Positions 35,829 to 48,612 of a stretch of DNA of 64,000 bases are shown here, in pieces. The notes beneath the pieces are model-generated. The model did no database searches, was not told where the DNA came from, and saw only the letters and a list, made by a program, of their open reading frames with translations. Numbering within the stretch: the first letter of the stretch is position 1; each line of letters starts with the position of its first letter. The stretch covers positions 50,449,475 to 50,513,474 of the forward strand of contig JAKTNV010000003.1 in the NCBI GenBank assembly GCA_022747635.1. Direction: 5' to 3'. The DNA comes from Hetaerina americana. Taxonomy: Eukaryota; Arthropoda; Insecta; Odonata; Calopterygidae. Made by a program: the position numbers and the translations under genes.

Positions 35829-36077
35829 ATGTGGGTGGCACTCAATGAAGTTTTAAAGATTTCTAATAGTTATCTTCGTCAACCTATGGTCACAATGGAA
35901 GCGTCAGAGTTAATGCTTACTTACGTAAGAGCAGTGACTGGAGCTCCGGGCCAACCCGCCTTTAAAGTTGATTGTCTCCAGTCTTTAAACATTAAAAACC
36001 GTCTTCTGGCTGTGCTACAGGGAAAACACACTCTTCATAAGACTCTAGTAGAATTTCAAAGACCTCGGCGGGTGTAG
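35829..36077 (+). CDS. Unrecognised 82-codon frame beside mariner
   Basis: An ATG frame with protein-like composition (LNEVLKISNSYLRQP, then a Gly/Pro-containing middle), ending shortly before a GTAAGG string. No family is recognised. It lies about 45 bp outside the mariner right end, so it is not part of that element. It could be a lone decayed exon or chance. No upstream splice acceptor was established. Confidence 0.15.
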   Translation: MWVALNEVLKISNSYLRQPMVTMEASELMLTYVRAVTGAPGQPAFKVDCLQSLNIKNRLLAVLQGKHTLHKTLVEFQRPRRV

Positions 36078-36529
36078 ACCTCGGGCCTTGTACAGGGGTA
36101 AGGAAAATGCCAATCCACTGTCGCCATATGCGAATTGAGCATGTTTCAACTTGAAAGAGCTACCGCTGACGCAATTCTGGAGTTGAATCAATGAAGCTTG
36201 ACCCAGTTATATACTCGTATTTACACATAAAGCTAACAGTATAACATAAATTAAATTTTTGCACAATTAATTATCCCAATCCAATTTGTATGATTGCTCT
36301 TTATAAAAGAACCATCGTCTTTATTGAAACTTTTTAATAATGCATTCATTCTTTATCCGGCAATTTAACTCCCACCTACATGTTAAACACATCCAGTACC
36401 GTTGAAGTGAAAGGGCAATTTAAATTTAAAAGCAATGCAATGCGGTAATAGTAATTAGGGGAAATGATTGAAGATAAGGTAAAATGTACGTAATTAAGGA
36501 TAGAGGGGTAATGCAGTAGGGGTTGGATA
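36078..36529. other. Non-coding spacer
   Basis: AT-rich sequence between the unrecognised frame and the SINE. Nothing was recognised. Confidence 0.4.
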
Positions 36530-36772
36530 TTCGGAAATGGGGGATGGGTAGAGGGAAATCGAGATTAGGGTATTCTTAACCAAAGGCAACAACGGGTCCA
36601 CAGTTAAACGTCCCATCCCAACGGTGGCGTACTCCACTATAAGCGTTCTCCACATAACACCCCAATTCGGGAACGGGATACCACCGAAAAAAAACCTGAC
36701 ACCTCCGGGATTCGAATCAGTATCCTCGGTTTGAGTAGCCAGCAAATTAGCCTCCGCAGTATCCCGGACCAC
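36530..36772 (-). mobile_element. tRNA-derived SINE (family S2), decayed copy
   Basis: The antisense strand reads GCGGAGGCTAATTTGCTGG (A-box region), then GATTCGAATCCCGG (B box), then a body with GATGGGACGTTTAACTGTGG. These correspond in order and spacing to the S2 element at 9503-9838, which has GCGGGGGCTAACGTACTGG, GGTTCAAATCCCGG and GATGGGACGTTAAACTGCGG. I found no target-site duplication, and several substitutions separate the copies. The 110-codon antisense frame here is a by-product. Confidence 0.85.
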
Positions 36773-38980
36773 AATGACTGTATGAGTATACTGTAAATTT
36801 ACAGTGACTAATGCTACTTTCAGCATTATAGTAATTTTGTGAGTAACAATAAAGTTTACCGATAATTTTCTAGTATTTTAGATATGTTATCACGTCTGTC
36901 TTTGAAATGAATACCATTCCGAGAGAACCCTTCTTGATAAAATGATTTAGCATCGATGTGATTTTATAAATGTCATTTAATAATACGTATACCTAATCAA
37001 GTGAACTTCATATAGAAAAGAATATTTGTTGTAGAAGTTTTAGAGCAATACTAGAATGGATATAATAGCTAGCTCCAAGGAGCTATTTTCGTTTACCAAT
37101 TATTTTGATAGTAACATTTGCCAAATGATAAGATGGAATTATTACTAAAAATGTTGTTTCAATCATTCATTATTCGTACTCCACATGAGTGTTCTCTTCC
37201 AATCTCATGAAATATACCACGATCCATGAAAACAATAAATTTTAATTGATTGAAAAATCCGTTCAAGGATTTTCTGTTCTGCTTTTAACGTTGTTAGGGA
37301 AATACAGGACCATCTTGTTGTGTGCAAATGTTACGTTCTACTTATGAAATGCAGGATTACTAACTTTGCTCAGAATATCACAAGAACTTTAAAATATTGA
37401 AATCGTAGAAAACTTGTAACGCAATGGTTTGTATAACGCAGTCTTATTCATTAGGATGATGACAAAATGTACAAGTCCTCGAGTATATTCCTTCGAAAAC
37501 TTTTCTGACAAAAAGTGATATAAAAGCTGGATATCATCCATATAGCCCTTAAAAGTACACGTGTATAATTTCTTATGAATATCTATCCACGAGGTAAGTA
37601 AGAACCCTCGAGGTAAGGCTCTTAATCTCGATTTTACATTTTATGACCACGTTTAGGACTCATTCTTGAAGGCAATTACGATGGAAAAGACCACATAGAC
37701 TTCATGACAGTTAGAATAAATTCAAGGACTACGGTATCTCATTATAGGAGAGAGAGAGAAAATTACTTAGACGTAATTCTATAGCGTGAATGGTAGTTGG
37801 CGGAACTCTTTGTCCAGCCACTTCATAATGGAAAATTCTGATTTTTCAACAAATGTTATAATGAACAAAGCGTTGAACAGTGACAAATCTATAATGAACG
37901 AAAGGAATTCACTATTTTTGCAACAAGTCGCGTGCCCCACGTGAATTTTAGTCGTTGCTCTTAAAAGTCTCAAACAACATCATTGGTATACAAGGATTAG
38001 CGCTGACTTGCGCCGGGATGCTGATTAAATACGGTGGGTATGAGCTAGTTGAAAGATTTTTGTAAGAAATAAAAACAATAGATTGAGGAAAGGATGTGAA
38101 TAGGTTGCACTGGTAATAGACATTTATGAAAGAAGTGTGCTACGCTGGTTTGCTCTCGTTGAGAAAATGGGCGATAGTAGATTCACCAAACAGTTAAATG
38201 AGAGGAGAGTAAACGATTAGAGAGAATAAAATATTCTGGGAAAGCTATAACTGAATATGGATGACGAATCAAGATAATGACTATTATTAATTTCAGGAAC
38301 AAAATATGTATGTACAAAACAATATACATAAATTTGCGGCGAATGACAGAAAAAGACGGTCAGTTTCCTGATATGACCTGTAATTAAGCTTTTTTTTTAC
38401 TATGCTTACGATAAGAGGAATCACTTGAAGGATACGTACACATGTAAAGTGTCAAGAATCCAGTTTCCGAACACATTTTTCCCCGGAACCATGAAAACGT
38501 AAAAACCAGGTGTTACGTGGGTTGCATTTAGATTTTTACTTAAATGAGCTGGAGAATGTTTGAGATATTGTGTTTGGTGTGAATTATTTACTTAATAATA
38601 TTATAATGGGCTAATAAATTTTTGCTCCGGAGCCAGAACTACAAATTTCGGTCGTAAATTTCCATCCTCTCTTCTAGCATAATCGCATGGAAGGTAAACA
38701 AAAACCATTAAGTAATTCTGCGGAGAATATTAATGTCAGAAAATGAGAAATATGTGAGAAAATATTTCCTACGAAATGAGTGATTTAATGGTAGGATTAA
38801 AAATCCCCCTAAATGATTAATTACTATTACTTTATCCGTTAAATCTATCTTAAAAGACATTTGGAGTGCACTAATTCGCACGCAAGTACTTCCGTAAATT
38901 GCTGGAGTCGTATTTATTCCATTAGTACAATATGAAGGCAACGTTTATCCTTTCAGCAAAGGAGGATTTGTCAATGACTA
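36773..38980. other. AT-rich non-coding stretch
   Basis: About 2.2 kb with no recognisable gene or repeat. Frames of 64-77 codons have no motifs. Confidence 0.5.
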
Positions 38981-40330
38981 GGTTAAATTGTTTGTTTCCT
39001 ACGCTATTCCCGAATGTTTTTCCACCGTGTTGGATTCCCCTTTCGTTTCCCCTTCCTTACTCATCATTGCGTTCCCTCCTTAACACTCTTTCGTCCTTCC
39101 CCTATCTTTTGAATCCCCATCCACGTCCCTCAGGTCCCCTACTCCCTTACTTCTTTCTTACCCGTCTTCAAACTTCTCTTTCTCTCCCTCTTAATCCTCC
39201 TCCTCCATCTTCCACTCCTTCCTCACCTCCCTTACTCAGTCAGCCCCAGAGCTTACCCTGCGGTAAGCCACGTCGCTGCTTCCATTACAAGAGCGTTCAC
39301 CTCGGGCCTCGACCTCAATTTGCGTGCTTTACTCCTGCCCTCGAGCCAACACCCAACTAAACCCGCCCACCTCATCTGCTTTCCTCCACTACCCCCGCCC
39401 TCACCACCTTCCTCCCTACGCCTCCCTCCCTCCCACCCCTTCCCTGCGTCCTAAAACCACCCACACATCTTCATCTCTTCCTTCTTCGCCTCTCCCTTCA
39501 ACCTTTTTCTCCCTCACTCTACCGGCAAGCCCCCAATATTCATTCCCACCCTCTCCCGGAAATCCCTTCTCTCCCCAGACCCGAGTCTCCCTCCCCCTCG
39601 ATACCTCCAGTCCACCCCTCCTCTTTTCCACGTCACTTCCGCCCGCCCGCACCCAACCCCCGCCTCGCTTTCTATCCTCCTTCGTCAGCACCGCTCGTCA
39701 CCGTCAACGCCTTCCTATTTCTCTCGCTTTTCCTTCCTTTGATGAGTTCTTCTTCCTCCGGGTCACGTCTTCGTTCTTATTCCCTCCCTCTCTACTATAT
39801 TTCTCACTCTCCCCTCTCGCCCACCTTCTCCCGTTTGCAGATCTCGCGTGGCGCGGCTTGGTCCCTGACCTTAGGGTTTGCCGAGGGAGGAAACTTCGAG
39901 GCCAGGGACTCCCGACCCAACGTCGCCAAGGGCACGCCGTGGTGATCTTTCCGCGGTCACGCCCCTCCCTCCTCCGACCCCGTGGATGAGAATCTCGCTC
40001 CTTCCTTGTGCTTTGGCCCGGTGAGACAATGCGTGCCGCACGCCCTGCCCGTGGCGGGGCGTTGCGTGGGTTTTAGTTACAGCTTCCGGTGTTCATTCTC
40101 CTGCTGCTGACTCAAAAGTTCGCGCGGATATTTACCCCTCCGGGGATTCGCGGGCTTGGCGAGCTGTCATGGCATGATTTATGTGTAGAGGTATCGGTGG
40201 TGGGAAGTGGCGCGAGTCGTGGGTGGGGATTGAGTTAAAAACGCCGAAAATTTAGAGACGTGGGTGATTTTAAAATCCACGGTTGAAGGATTGAAGGTGT
40301 ATTAAGTCCATAATTATTCCAAGGTCGGAG
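38981..40330. other. Large GC-rich polypyrimidine island 12
   Basis: C/T-rich on + from about 38990 to 39830, then CpG-containing mixed GC-rich sequence to about 40200. The 221-codon frame at 39324-39989 and the 142-codon frame before it are Ser/Pro/Leu-rich and overlap a 91-codon Gly/Arg-rich antisense frame. This is the mirror image of the 4.3-5.6 kb purine island. I treat the frames as compositional, not as a gene. Confidence 0.6.
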
Positions 40331-43252
40331 GGTAAGCTTTACGGGTCCTCCATCCTTCCCGCCACATCTTTCTAATGCACCGTGTCATAAATACGTATTC
40401 ACCCATTCAATACGACTCAAATCAACGTAGTTCTCACGCCCTCCTACAAATCATTTGTCAATTATTGTGTTCAGTTTTATTTATTGTTTACGACAATTTA
40501 TCATTCAGAATGGCATGCTAGTCGAATAAAAATTTCCTGGCTGCAAAGACGAAGGTTGTGGCATGTTGCGACTGGATGGAAAATGGAAGATCAAATTGCT
40601 TTTGAAAAACCCATTCATCAAACATTGTTTCTGACTTCCGAAATATTCCAAAATAATGAATAAAAATATCAACCGCCTTTATAAAAGGCATTAACGTCGT
40701 CCCAATACTTGGAATCACTACAAGAATTCTATTTCTTCTTCCTCTATTTCTCCTACATGAAGTTTGTACTTTCTCATTCATGAATCCCACGGATTTTTTA
40801 GAAGGGGAACATATGCATCATTTTTTATGATTCAAATATAAACCTTAACGTATTCCGCAAAAATATTTAGGTAACGGTGGATGGGATTCAGTAATCTTCC
40901 AAAATGGACTATGCGTTTGAATACAGAGTGTAGGCAGCACGTACAGTTTAACAAAACTTCAAATTAAAATCCAGAACGGACAGTATTGTGTACACAGGGT
41001 AATTGGAGGATTGGATCGTTCAAATGGTCATTGCTTGACCCAGGACGTTCAGGTATAAACAATAAATATTAGGAAATAAGGCGCGATTTTAAGGGCACAT
41101 GTTATATTTAAATAGAAAAACATAATAGAAAATAAAAAAATATATTTGTTTTATCTATAAAGTATCTGAAAAGTAGTAAATAATAAAATTTTTGGCAGAA
41201 AAATTATTGTCTTTGTTTTCAAAATAAAATTGTTTTTTTTATATAAAACTATTATAAACTACAATTTCTTAATTTTATAAATTAATTTCCTTGCTTTCTA
41301 ACAAAAAGTGTTTACATATTTTAAAATTGGAAATAATTACCTGCCTCTACAAAAGTTATATAGCTTATATTCCAGTACCAACTCATTTAGGAATTAATAA
41401 ATTCTCTTTCATTTTTTTGTGGTTATAGGATAAGTGTATCTTTGAATAACCGTAGAAAATTTGATTTCGAGTAACCTTGCAAAACTTGGAATTGTTAATG
41501 CTTTTGTAATTGAAAGGCAAAATTATAAAATGAAAAAAATACCCAGACACGACCCTTTCGGAATTTCCAAAATTTACGGAGTATACCTATTACTTATGCT
41601 TCACACTGAATACGTTTCGACTATTCAGGCTAATATACAAACAGTATGTCCTCAAAATATATTTGTTTAATGATTAAAAAACTCTGTCGCTATAGCTCCT
41701 AGTTTGGACAGCTTTTCAATCGTGAGTACAATATGCCATACTATCGCAAAATGAATAACAATTTGAATTCACTTCCGTAAACAAGTCAACGGCTAAGAAC
41801 ATAATTTAGGGAAATGCCTAATTTTCGTAAATTCAAAGGCAGAGTGGAAAACAATACGATTGTCGGCCAGAATAATGAAATGAATTGTTTCCTTCTCAAA
41901 CCATTTCCATTTGGTGCCAAATTATTAGAGGAAAAGAATCAGAATTATTCCACAGACAAATAGGAGAAATATATTCAGAATTTTCCGCAAATAATACTTT
42001 CTTGTTTTTATCTCAACACAGACTTCAATATTTTACCGCTAACATATCACATTGTTCAAACGTGATAGCTGAGTGATAGCTGCTACGTGTACCACCTCAT
42101 TGATTGCTTGTAGGCTAATACGAGAGCCCTCCTATTTCAGTATTTAAATGAAGAACTCACTACAGGAACAAAATTTAGAGGATGATTCACGCGGGATATT
42201 TCGCAGTCTAAAACATGATGTTTAAGCTTAAATGGAGACTTATATTTTGTAATCTCAGGTGTAGTATTTTGTAATTGTTACTTTCTTGATAAGGGAAAAG
42301 ACCTTCCGATAAAGACACTCATGCGCTCAAAATGAAGATAGTTGGGACTCTTCACATCTTAATTACCTGTGAGCTATTAAGTGCGGACGCCTGTTTTCCG
42401 ACTCATTACTCGTTTTTTGTGATCCAATTTTCCGACTTTTTTCTGACCCATTCCCAGCAGTACTAATTTTAAAAGTGAAGATCAATTTCGTCAGATTAAA
42501 GAGTTATTTTTAGCATTCATTACGACGAGTTCTCTAACTAAAATTTCCTAGCCCTTTATCTTGGAATCAACGAAATTGATTCACAGAAAGTAAATTTTAA
42601 AAATGAATATTGTGTTAAATACTACACTATTTGCTTTCCATGGAATTAACTTGTGGCAGAGTAATACTTTAATGACTTCTAGGTTCTAGAAAGTTTCATG
42701 ACATCTTTTTCTGTCATAAATTGATTAATTTATTTAATGACTTAATTGGGACAAGATTGAGATACTTGATTGCCCTATCTGCCACCTAACCCCAATTCAT
42801 ACATTAAAGACGTTTGCAAACACAAATCCATAAACGCCCATGGCGTAACCATATCAGCGATTGAATTATTAAAAACGTAGTGACAGTAATGACTCATTTC
42901 TTTTATATGAGTACATTGTGATAGTATTTTGATTAAATTTTGGTACGACAATGTGGTTACAAAATTTAAATACATTTGAGGGATTTTACTAGCATTGAAA
43001 ACTGCTTTTTAAATATATATATAAATGGATTGGAATTTATAATTCGTAATGTACACTTGAAATTACTACTAGTACTGCCGGAATTACGGTTTTAAATCAT
43101 CTATGTCTGAACACTCTATTTCAATAATAAATAAAAATTATCAATATGTTAATTATAAAAAAGAACATTTTCCTCATTTCCCGTAAAATGTTGTTTTGCT
43201 TATTTAATGGGCATTAGTCCGAAAACAGCACATGTTTTCCTTAGGATCGGAC
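40331..43252. other. AT-rich non-coding stretch
   Basis: About 2.9 kb, very AT-rich around 41.1-41.4 kb. Only short frames (63-90 codons) without motifs occur. No element was recognised. Confidence 0.5.
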
Positions 43253-43387
43253 AATTAACAATGATAATAATGGTCACAATTACAAACACCCAAGCCCTAG
43301 GTGGAGGATAACCAAACCAGGCGGGAATCGAACCCGCGACCTTTGGGTTGACATACGAGGAAACATCTCGCCACCACTGGAGCCAGC
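43253..43387 (-). mobile_element. tRNA-derived SINE (family S4)
   Basis: Antisense from 43387, the sequence is tRNA-like: GCTGGCTCCAGTGGTGGCGAG (A-box region) and GGTTCGATTCCCGCC (perfect B box and T-arm half). A short body with GGGCTTGGGTGTTTGT and an ATT-rich tail follow. The T-arm pairs GCGGG with CCCGC. A body after the tRNA part argues for a SINE over a tRNA gene. No clear target-site duplication was seen. Confidence 0.75.
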
Positions 43388-43739
43388 TAATTAATGTTGA
43401 CCAAGCATTTAAAAACCTAAGTATTTGTGATATTAGGCATTATTTTCATTGCTTCTTCCTTTTGCAGCGTCATTAAATAAAGGTCCGAGTACCCACAATT
43501 ACATAATTAGAGATTGGCGTCCTAATACCTCCTGGCACATGAGCTGGTCCTCGATTCCTTGGAATGAACGGATTTGTGGGAGATAGCTATCTGGTGGTTT
43601 TTATTTGGAAATCACCACTGCAATACTTCAGATCAAAAAAACCGTTTGCACAGTATTTGAATCGGGAAGGTTTATTTAGGACCGCGATGGAAAGATAATT
43701 CATTTATTATGCCATTACCAGGGAATACTTCCACAATGC
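43388..43739. other. Non-coding spacer
   Basis: No feature was recognised. Confidence 0.4.
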
Positions 43740-44280
43740 GCTGAAGGTATCACATTGGACGTCAAGCACTCCTAATGACCTCCCCCGACACGTGTGTCAA
43801 GGGCAAACGTAGAAATGCTTATTCATCACGAAATGGTTCGGAGCCACCCTTGAAAGCCCCGCGCTCACCCCAGCCCCCCCTCTCTTACCCCGCGAGTCGC
43901 ACTCGATAAACCTTTCACTTCTCCCTTGGTGATCTATTCCCTACACCCACTTCACCGCCCCACCCGCACTCCACTCCTTTCCCCTCGGGAGCAGGTGCAC
44001 GCTCCTCCTCTCTCCCCCGCCCCTCCGCGCCGGTGCACAGACGAAATGTTTGGAAGCAAGAACCACTCTGGTGCGTGGGGAGAGTTGGGGCTTGGGGGCG
44101 GGGTGTGAAATTTGCCACCCCCTCCGCCTCCGGCCGTCCCCCACTCCGCGCATGGATTTCACCGTGGTAATTAAATCGCGTCCACTTCCGCGAAACAATT
44201 GCTGGCATTATTCATCCACCGACGTATTGGTTGGTATTTCGTGTGGGGTGGGAAAGGGATGAAAGGAGGGAAGGGTTGAG
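43740..44280. other. GC-rich island 13
   Basis: C/T-rich on + at about 43850-44030, then mixed with a G-rich patch (44070-44110) and CpG sites. The overlapping frames on both strands (60-97 codons) are low-complexity. Confidence 0.55.
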
Positions 44281-45419
44281 GGGTTATTTCAGGATGATTA
44301 GAAATTAAAACAGAAAAATAAAATACATTTTCATCCATTTTGATGTGGGTGTAATAAACATCCGTTGTGGAACACAACCACTTATTAGAGCTTACGAGGT
44401 TATTTCATTTAGTTTTAGGACTTCTGCTCAAATATTGGGAATATCCACCGCGTCGGAAATGTTTTCAAGCTCTTTTAATTCTTGATATCCGCTCAAAAGC
44501 AACATAAACAATGAGCTGGCCGAGGGCTGTTGCTACTAAGCGCCAGGGGCTAGTTTGGGAAGTAAACAAGGCTTACATATTTTTGTAGGCAGAAAACCGA
44601 AATAACGAGCCCGTGAACATAATTAGAGAGGAAGGTTTAACATCGTCAAATTCCTGGGTCGATAATTCGAGGACAATTGATTAGTTCCCAAAACACTAAA
44701 ATAAATGGAAATAACGTTGAGTCTTGTACGAAACATTTGCCTTTTGAATATTAGACTTCTCGAAAGAGTCAATGAAAAATGATTAAACATTTGAATGTAT
44801 TGACTTCGTTTTTTAGTTCGTTTGCATATAAGTTTTTCTTTGCTCATATACAAGTATATAAGCTAACAAAAAATCAGTGACAATTTCACAGATATCACTT
44901 TTCATGGTTAACATATATACTTGTAAAACTATAGAGATCGCGAGCAGTCACACAGCGAAAATGAATTCACAGCAACCTATCTGGTTTGAGATTAATTAAA
45001 TACCTGAGAAAGACCACTGTAATAATTTAAATTTTTTTCTTGTACGTGAAGTAAATCCATGTTAAAAGGATGAAGGGAAAAGGGATTTAATTCACCATAG
45101 CTGTCATATGTGTACAGGATCAGATAACATTCTGTAATCAATGTAAAACAAAAACTCTTTCTTCAATGAATTATACCATGATACATGGCAGTTAAAAAGG
45201 AAAGAGATACTCATTTTCCTAGAGAATACGTGAATTCTCGTTGCCGAAAAATTCTGGGTAGGGTGATATTCTTTGTCCATTTTAATTATACTGAAATTAA
45301 TCTTTCCTGTTTTCGACACAAACCCTACCAGTAGCACGCATCGACTGATGTTAGGGCAAAACAAAGTGAATTACAAAAATATCTTATGACCTCAGTACGG
45401 AAAAGTCGACGTTTTATAT
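44281..45419. other. AT-rich non-coding stretch
   Basis: About 1.1 kb with only short frames and no recognised element. Confidence 0.5.
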
Positions 45420-46900
45420 GCTCGCGTTTCAAAGAGCCGTCAGAAGAATGGCGAAACCCCCTAATGGCAGGCCCCCTTGGGGCTATCGCGCGAAACTCGC
45501 AACCCATTCAGCATCAACCGATTGAACTTCTATACTCTCCGCGAGTCAGTCACGCGAGAGATCCATCTCGGTTGGGGCGTCCCTCGCTCACCACCCCGCG
45601 ACCCCTACTTCAATTCCCCCCACCATACCCCGTTTCCCCGCAGCGCCGCGCTTCAGGGTTGACGGTGGTAGAGGGAAGAGCGGGGTGGCGGCGGGCACTG
45701 GACCACGGTCTCGCCGTGAGGTATATGAGGGGTAAAAAGAGTTATCCTCGCCAACCCCCTCACGCTCCTATCATTCCCGCACCGCTCTCCCCACCTCCTC
45801 CCTCCGTCATCGATCCCACCCCGACCCCACCGGGAACGTCCCCTCGGGACATGCGGCGGGGGATGTGACGGGTGGAGTGGGGTACCACCATGAGTCCTTC
45901 CCCCTTTTATCCCTTCTCCGCCCGTCCCCGTCTCTCTCCTTTCGCCCCAATCCCCCTCTCTCCACCTCCCCCGACATCACTCCCTCCCCTCCTGATTCTT
46001 CCCAGCCGGCGGCACTTGGCAAACTCCCTGGTCCACATCCCTGGGCGTGCCGGAGAGGAGTGAGGGGGCCGAAATGGGTGGTGGGAAGTAGTGACGGAGA
46101 GGTAGCGGGGAGCGGAGTGGAGCGCGGGAGGGAGTGAGGGTGCGGGGGAGGTGGAGTGGAGACGCGGAATGCGACCGCGTGGGACTTGGGGGGGGGGAAC
46201 TCCCGCGGACCTCGCTCCTTGCTGCGCTCCCACCGCCAGTCCACCATGCCGCCCCTACTCCCTCCTCCCCCACTACCCCCACGATCTCCCTTGCCTTTAC
46301 TCCAATGGGGACGTCATGGACTCCCCACACTCCTTTCCTTCCTTTCCTCCCTCTTCCCACACCCAATTTATTCAGGCGAGTTGGTCCCCCCAGGGCGATG
46401 TGGGTGGAAACGGGAGCTGGGGGGGATAGAGAGGCGGGGGATGTGTCTTCCTCCTCTTTCCCGCTATACAGCGATCCTCTGGTGTCACCCGAGCCAGGGT
46501 GGAGATAGGGGAGGTGGGGGGATGAGGAAGTGCGTGATAGGGAAAGAGGGAGAATTGGGGAAAGTAGTGATGGAAGGGGCTGGTCCGATATAAGGGGAGA
46601 GAAGAAAATGGGTGGGGGAAAGGCCGAATTTGTGTGGACAAGAGATAGGAGAGGGTAGCGGGATCCGTAAGGGGTAAAGAAACGTGAATCGGGAAATTTG
46701 GGCGGAAATGGAGAGAGTGGGGAATTCGTTGGGCGGAGAGGGGGCGGCGCGAGGAACGGAAATAATTGGAGCGAGTGAAGGGACTGAGGGATTGGAATCG
46801 CTCGCGAGACCCGCGATAAGAGTCGTCGTAATAATTTTCTATCACCGGACCTTTTGGAGGGAGAGGCAGATGCATCCGCTGGTGACCGGCGATGGCTACA
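45420..46900. other. Large GC-rich island 14 with repeated strand switches
   Basis: The + strand is C/T-rich at about 45560-46030, G/A-rich at about 46030-46200, C/T-rich at about 46200-46390 and G/A-rich at about 46390-46830. This alternation of polypyrimidine and polypurine blocks gives the longest stop-free frame in the window, a 327-codon antisense frame (45977-46960), together with many overlapping frames. Its product is Ser/Pro-rich then Gly/Arg-rich, following the base blocks and not a protein fold. I do not call a gene. Confidence 0.65.
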
Positions 46901-48583
46901 TGTGGTTGAATTCTCATGTATCATCTGCGGACGAATTTTATTTATTTTTGACTTTGCCATTGGGATTCTCTTCTGATACGTTTTGGTGGAAAAAGCGCAG
47001 GCTTAGCTATTGAATTCAGGGTAGCCAGACCCCAAAATCTGTCACTCCCATACTCATTTTACATCATCCCCTTATTATATGAAAAGTCTACGGATTTTTA
47101 ACTAACTTTAATCCTGGCGGGCATGCACCATTGTGGACTGTAGGCACCCTTATAAACAGCAACGTGGTCTGGTTTTTTAATTGTAGTTAATTTTCAAGTT
47201 CAATCACAACATCTCACATTTTGATTAACGTTTCTGTGCTGGATATCTCATTAGTAAACATCACTGGCTTTACAATAACAAAAGCAGCATTTTGTGTTAT
47301 TTTGATTAATCATTAAATCAATCATTGCAGTAAAATATAAATAAACGCTTGAGATCGTAGAAATTCGTATCGTAATCATAACTTGTAGTAATTAATAGTG
47401 AAAGTTGCACTAATTATTTAAAATGACATAGAAATCATTCGGAAAAAAGATAAAAACTTGGAATTTTTGCAGTTGAAGCAAAGTTTACGCTTTTATTTCT
47501 GCGTTGCATGAAAATCTTAAATTTCATTCCGGTGAGTATTTTTAATGCGGGTATTTCATCATGTTACAGCCAAACGTTGGCAGCATTCATAAATTTTGCT
47601 TAGCTTTAAAGAACTCATTGAATTACTGAATTTGCCTCGCATATCGCCCTGCATTTTCACAGAAGTGACGCTAAGTTTAGATGCTCTTTATCCACTTTGC
47701 AAAGGTTCTTTGTCTTCCCTCTCTTCCTATTTAGCAGAATTTATCAGTAAAAACCCTGTAGCGTATGTAGCTGAGGACAATGTACTGGCTCTGAAAAACT
47801 CGAGTATTTCCGGATTCACAACCAACTCAATTGCGTTTCCAGGGAGAATACGATCGTATTCGTATCAAATAATATATTCATATTTTTCACATTTCTGACC
47901 CTTTTTTATTTTTTAAAATTGGAATTAACATTTAGCAGATATACGGTACCTTACCCGTGGATAATAAAAATGAGTTGAATTATGCAGTGTCTCCAATTCT
48001 AAGAAGTTTGATGATGGATTCAATGAAGTAGCAAAAAAAACATCCCTCAGATAAAAAAATTCCCTGGATCTGCTGCCTTAAGGACAGAATAAAATATCAT
48101 TCTTAGTTCTTGTTTCAGCCATAGTAATACCAAATTCCAAACGGGATCTCGCAGACAGAAGCATACCCTTTATTGCAAGCACATAGGGATATTAGTGAAA
48201 AAGAGGGGCGGTAGAAAAGTTATTTTAGTCCTAAGTGACTGCAATAGATGTTTCTTTATTCTATGCTACAATGACCTGTAGTGGCTCATGGGAAGATCTG
48301 GTTATGCGGAAAAAAATGGTAAGTATGGTCAAGCATACAGGCATGCGGACAAAAATGGTCAGGCATGATCGAAGAAATAGAACGAATGAATTCTTTTTTC
48401 GCCGAGTTCATAAAGGGGATTGTGTAGTTGGGTCTGTGATAACTCAGTACAATATCATCACCAGAAGGTTCCCTTCATCGGTTGGAGTAAAATTCAAAGA
48501 AACTGCGGGAGATGCCTGTTACCATCGTCGTACGAAAAGTTATTGCAGTAACTTTTAACGGAGTCATCCACTTATGCGTAAGA
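46901..48583. other. AT-rich non-coding stretch
   Basis: About 1.7 kb. The frames at 47596-47898 (100 codons, non-ATG start) and 48235-48558 (107 codons, non-ATG start) have no recognised motifs. The second contains an imperfect internal duplication at about 48303-48367. Confidence 0.45.
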
Positions 48584-48612
48584 CTTAACTGGCAAAGCTT
48601 AACTGGCTAAAG
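48584..48612. repeat. 15-bp direct tandem duplication at SINE 5' border
   Basis: CTTAACTGGCAAAG (48584-48597) is followed immediately by CTTAACTGGCTAAAG (48598-48612). The second copy is the A-box region of the adjacent SINE, so the first may be a partial duplicate of the SINE head. Confidence 0.75.

Noticed and set aside
39324..39989. 221-codon sense open frame
   Set aside because: Ser/Pro-rich translation of a C/T-rich tract with no recognisable domain.
43313..43387. Functional tRNA gene on the - strand
   Set aside because: The B box is perfect, but the acceptor stem does not close well and a SINE-type body follows.
44855..44880. TATATAAG plus TCAGT initiator-like pair
   Set aside because: The spacing of about 21 bp is too short for a TATA-Inr promoter, and both motifs are common in AT-rich DNA.
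45977..46960. 327-codon antisense open frame, the longest in the window
   Set aside because: Its amino-acid composition changes exactly with the purine/pyrimidine blocks, and overlapping long frames exist on the other strand, so it is compositional.
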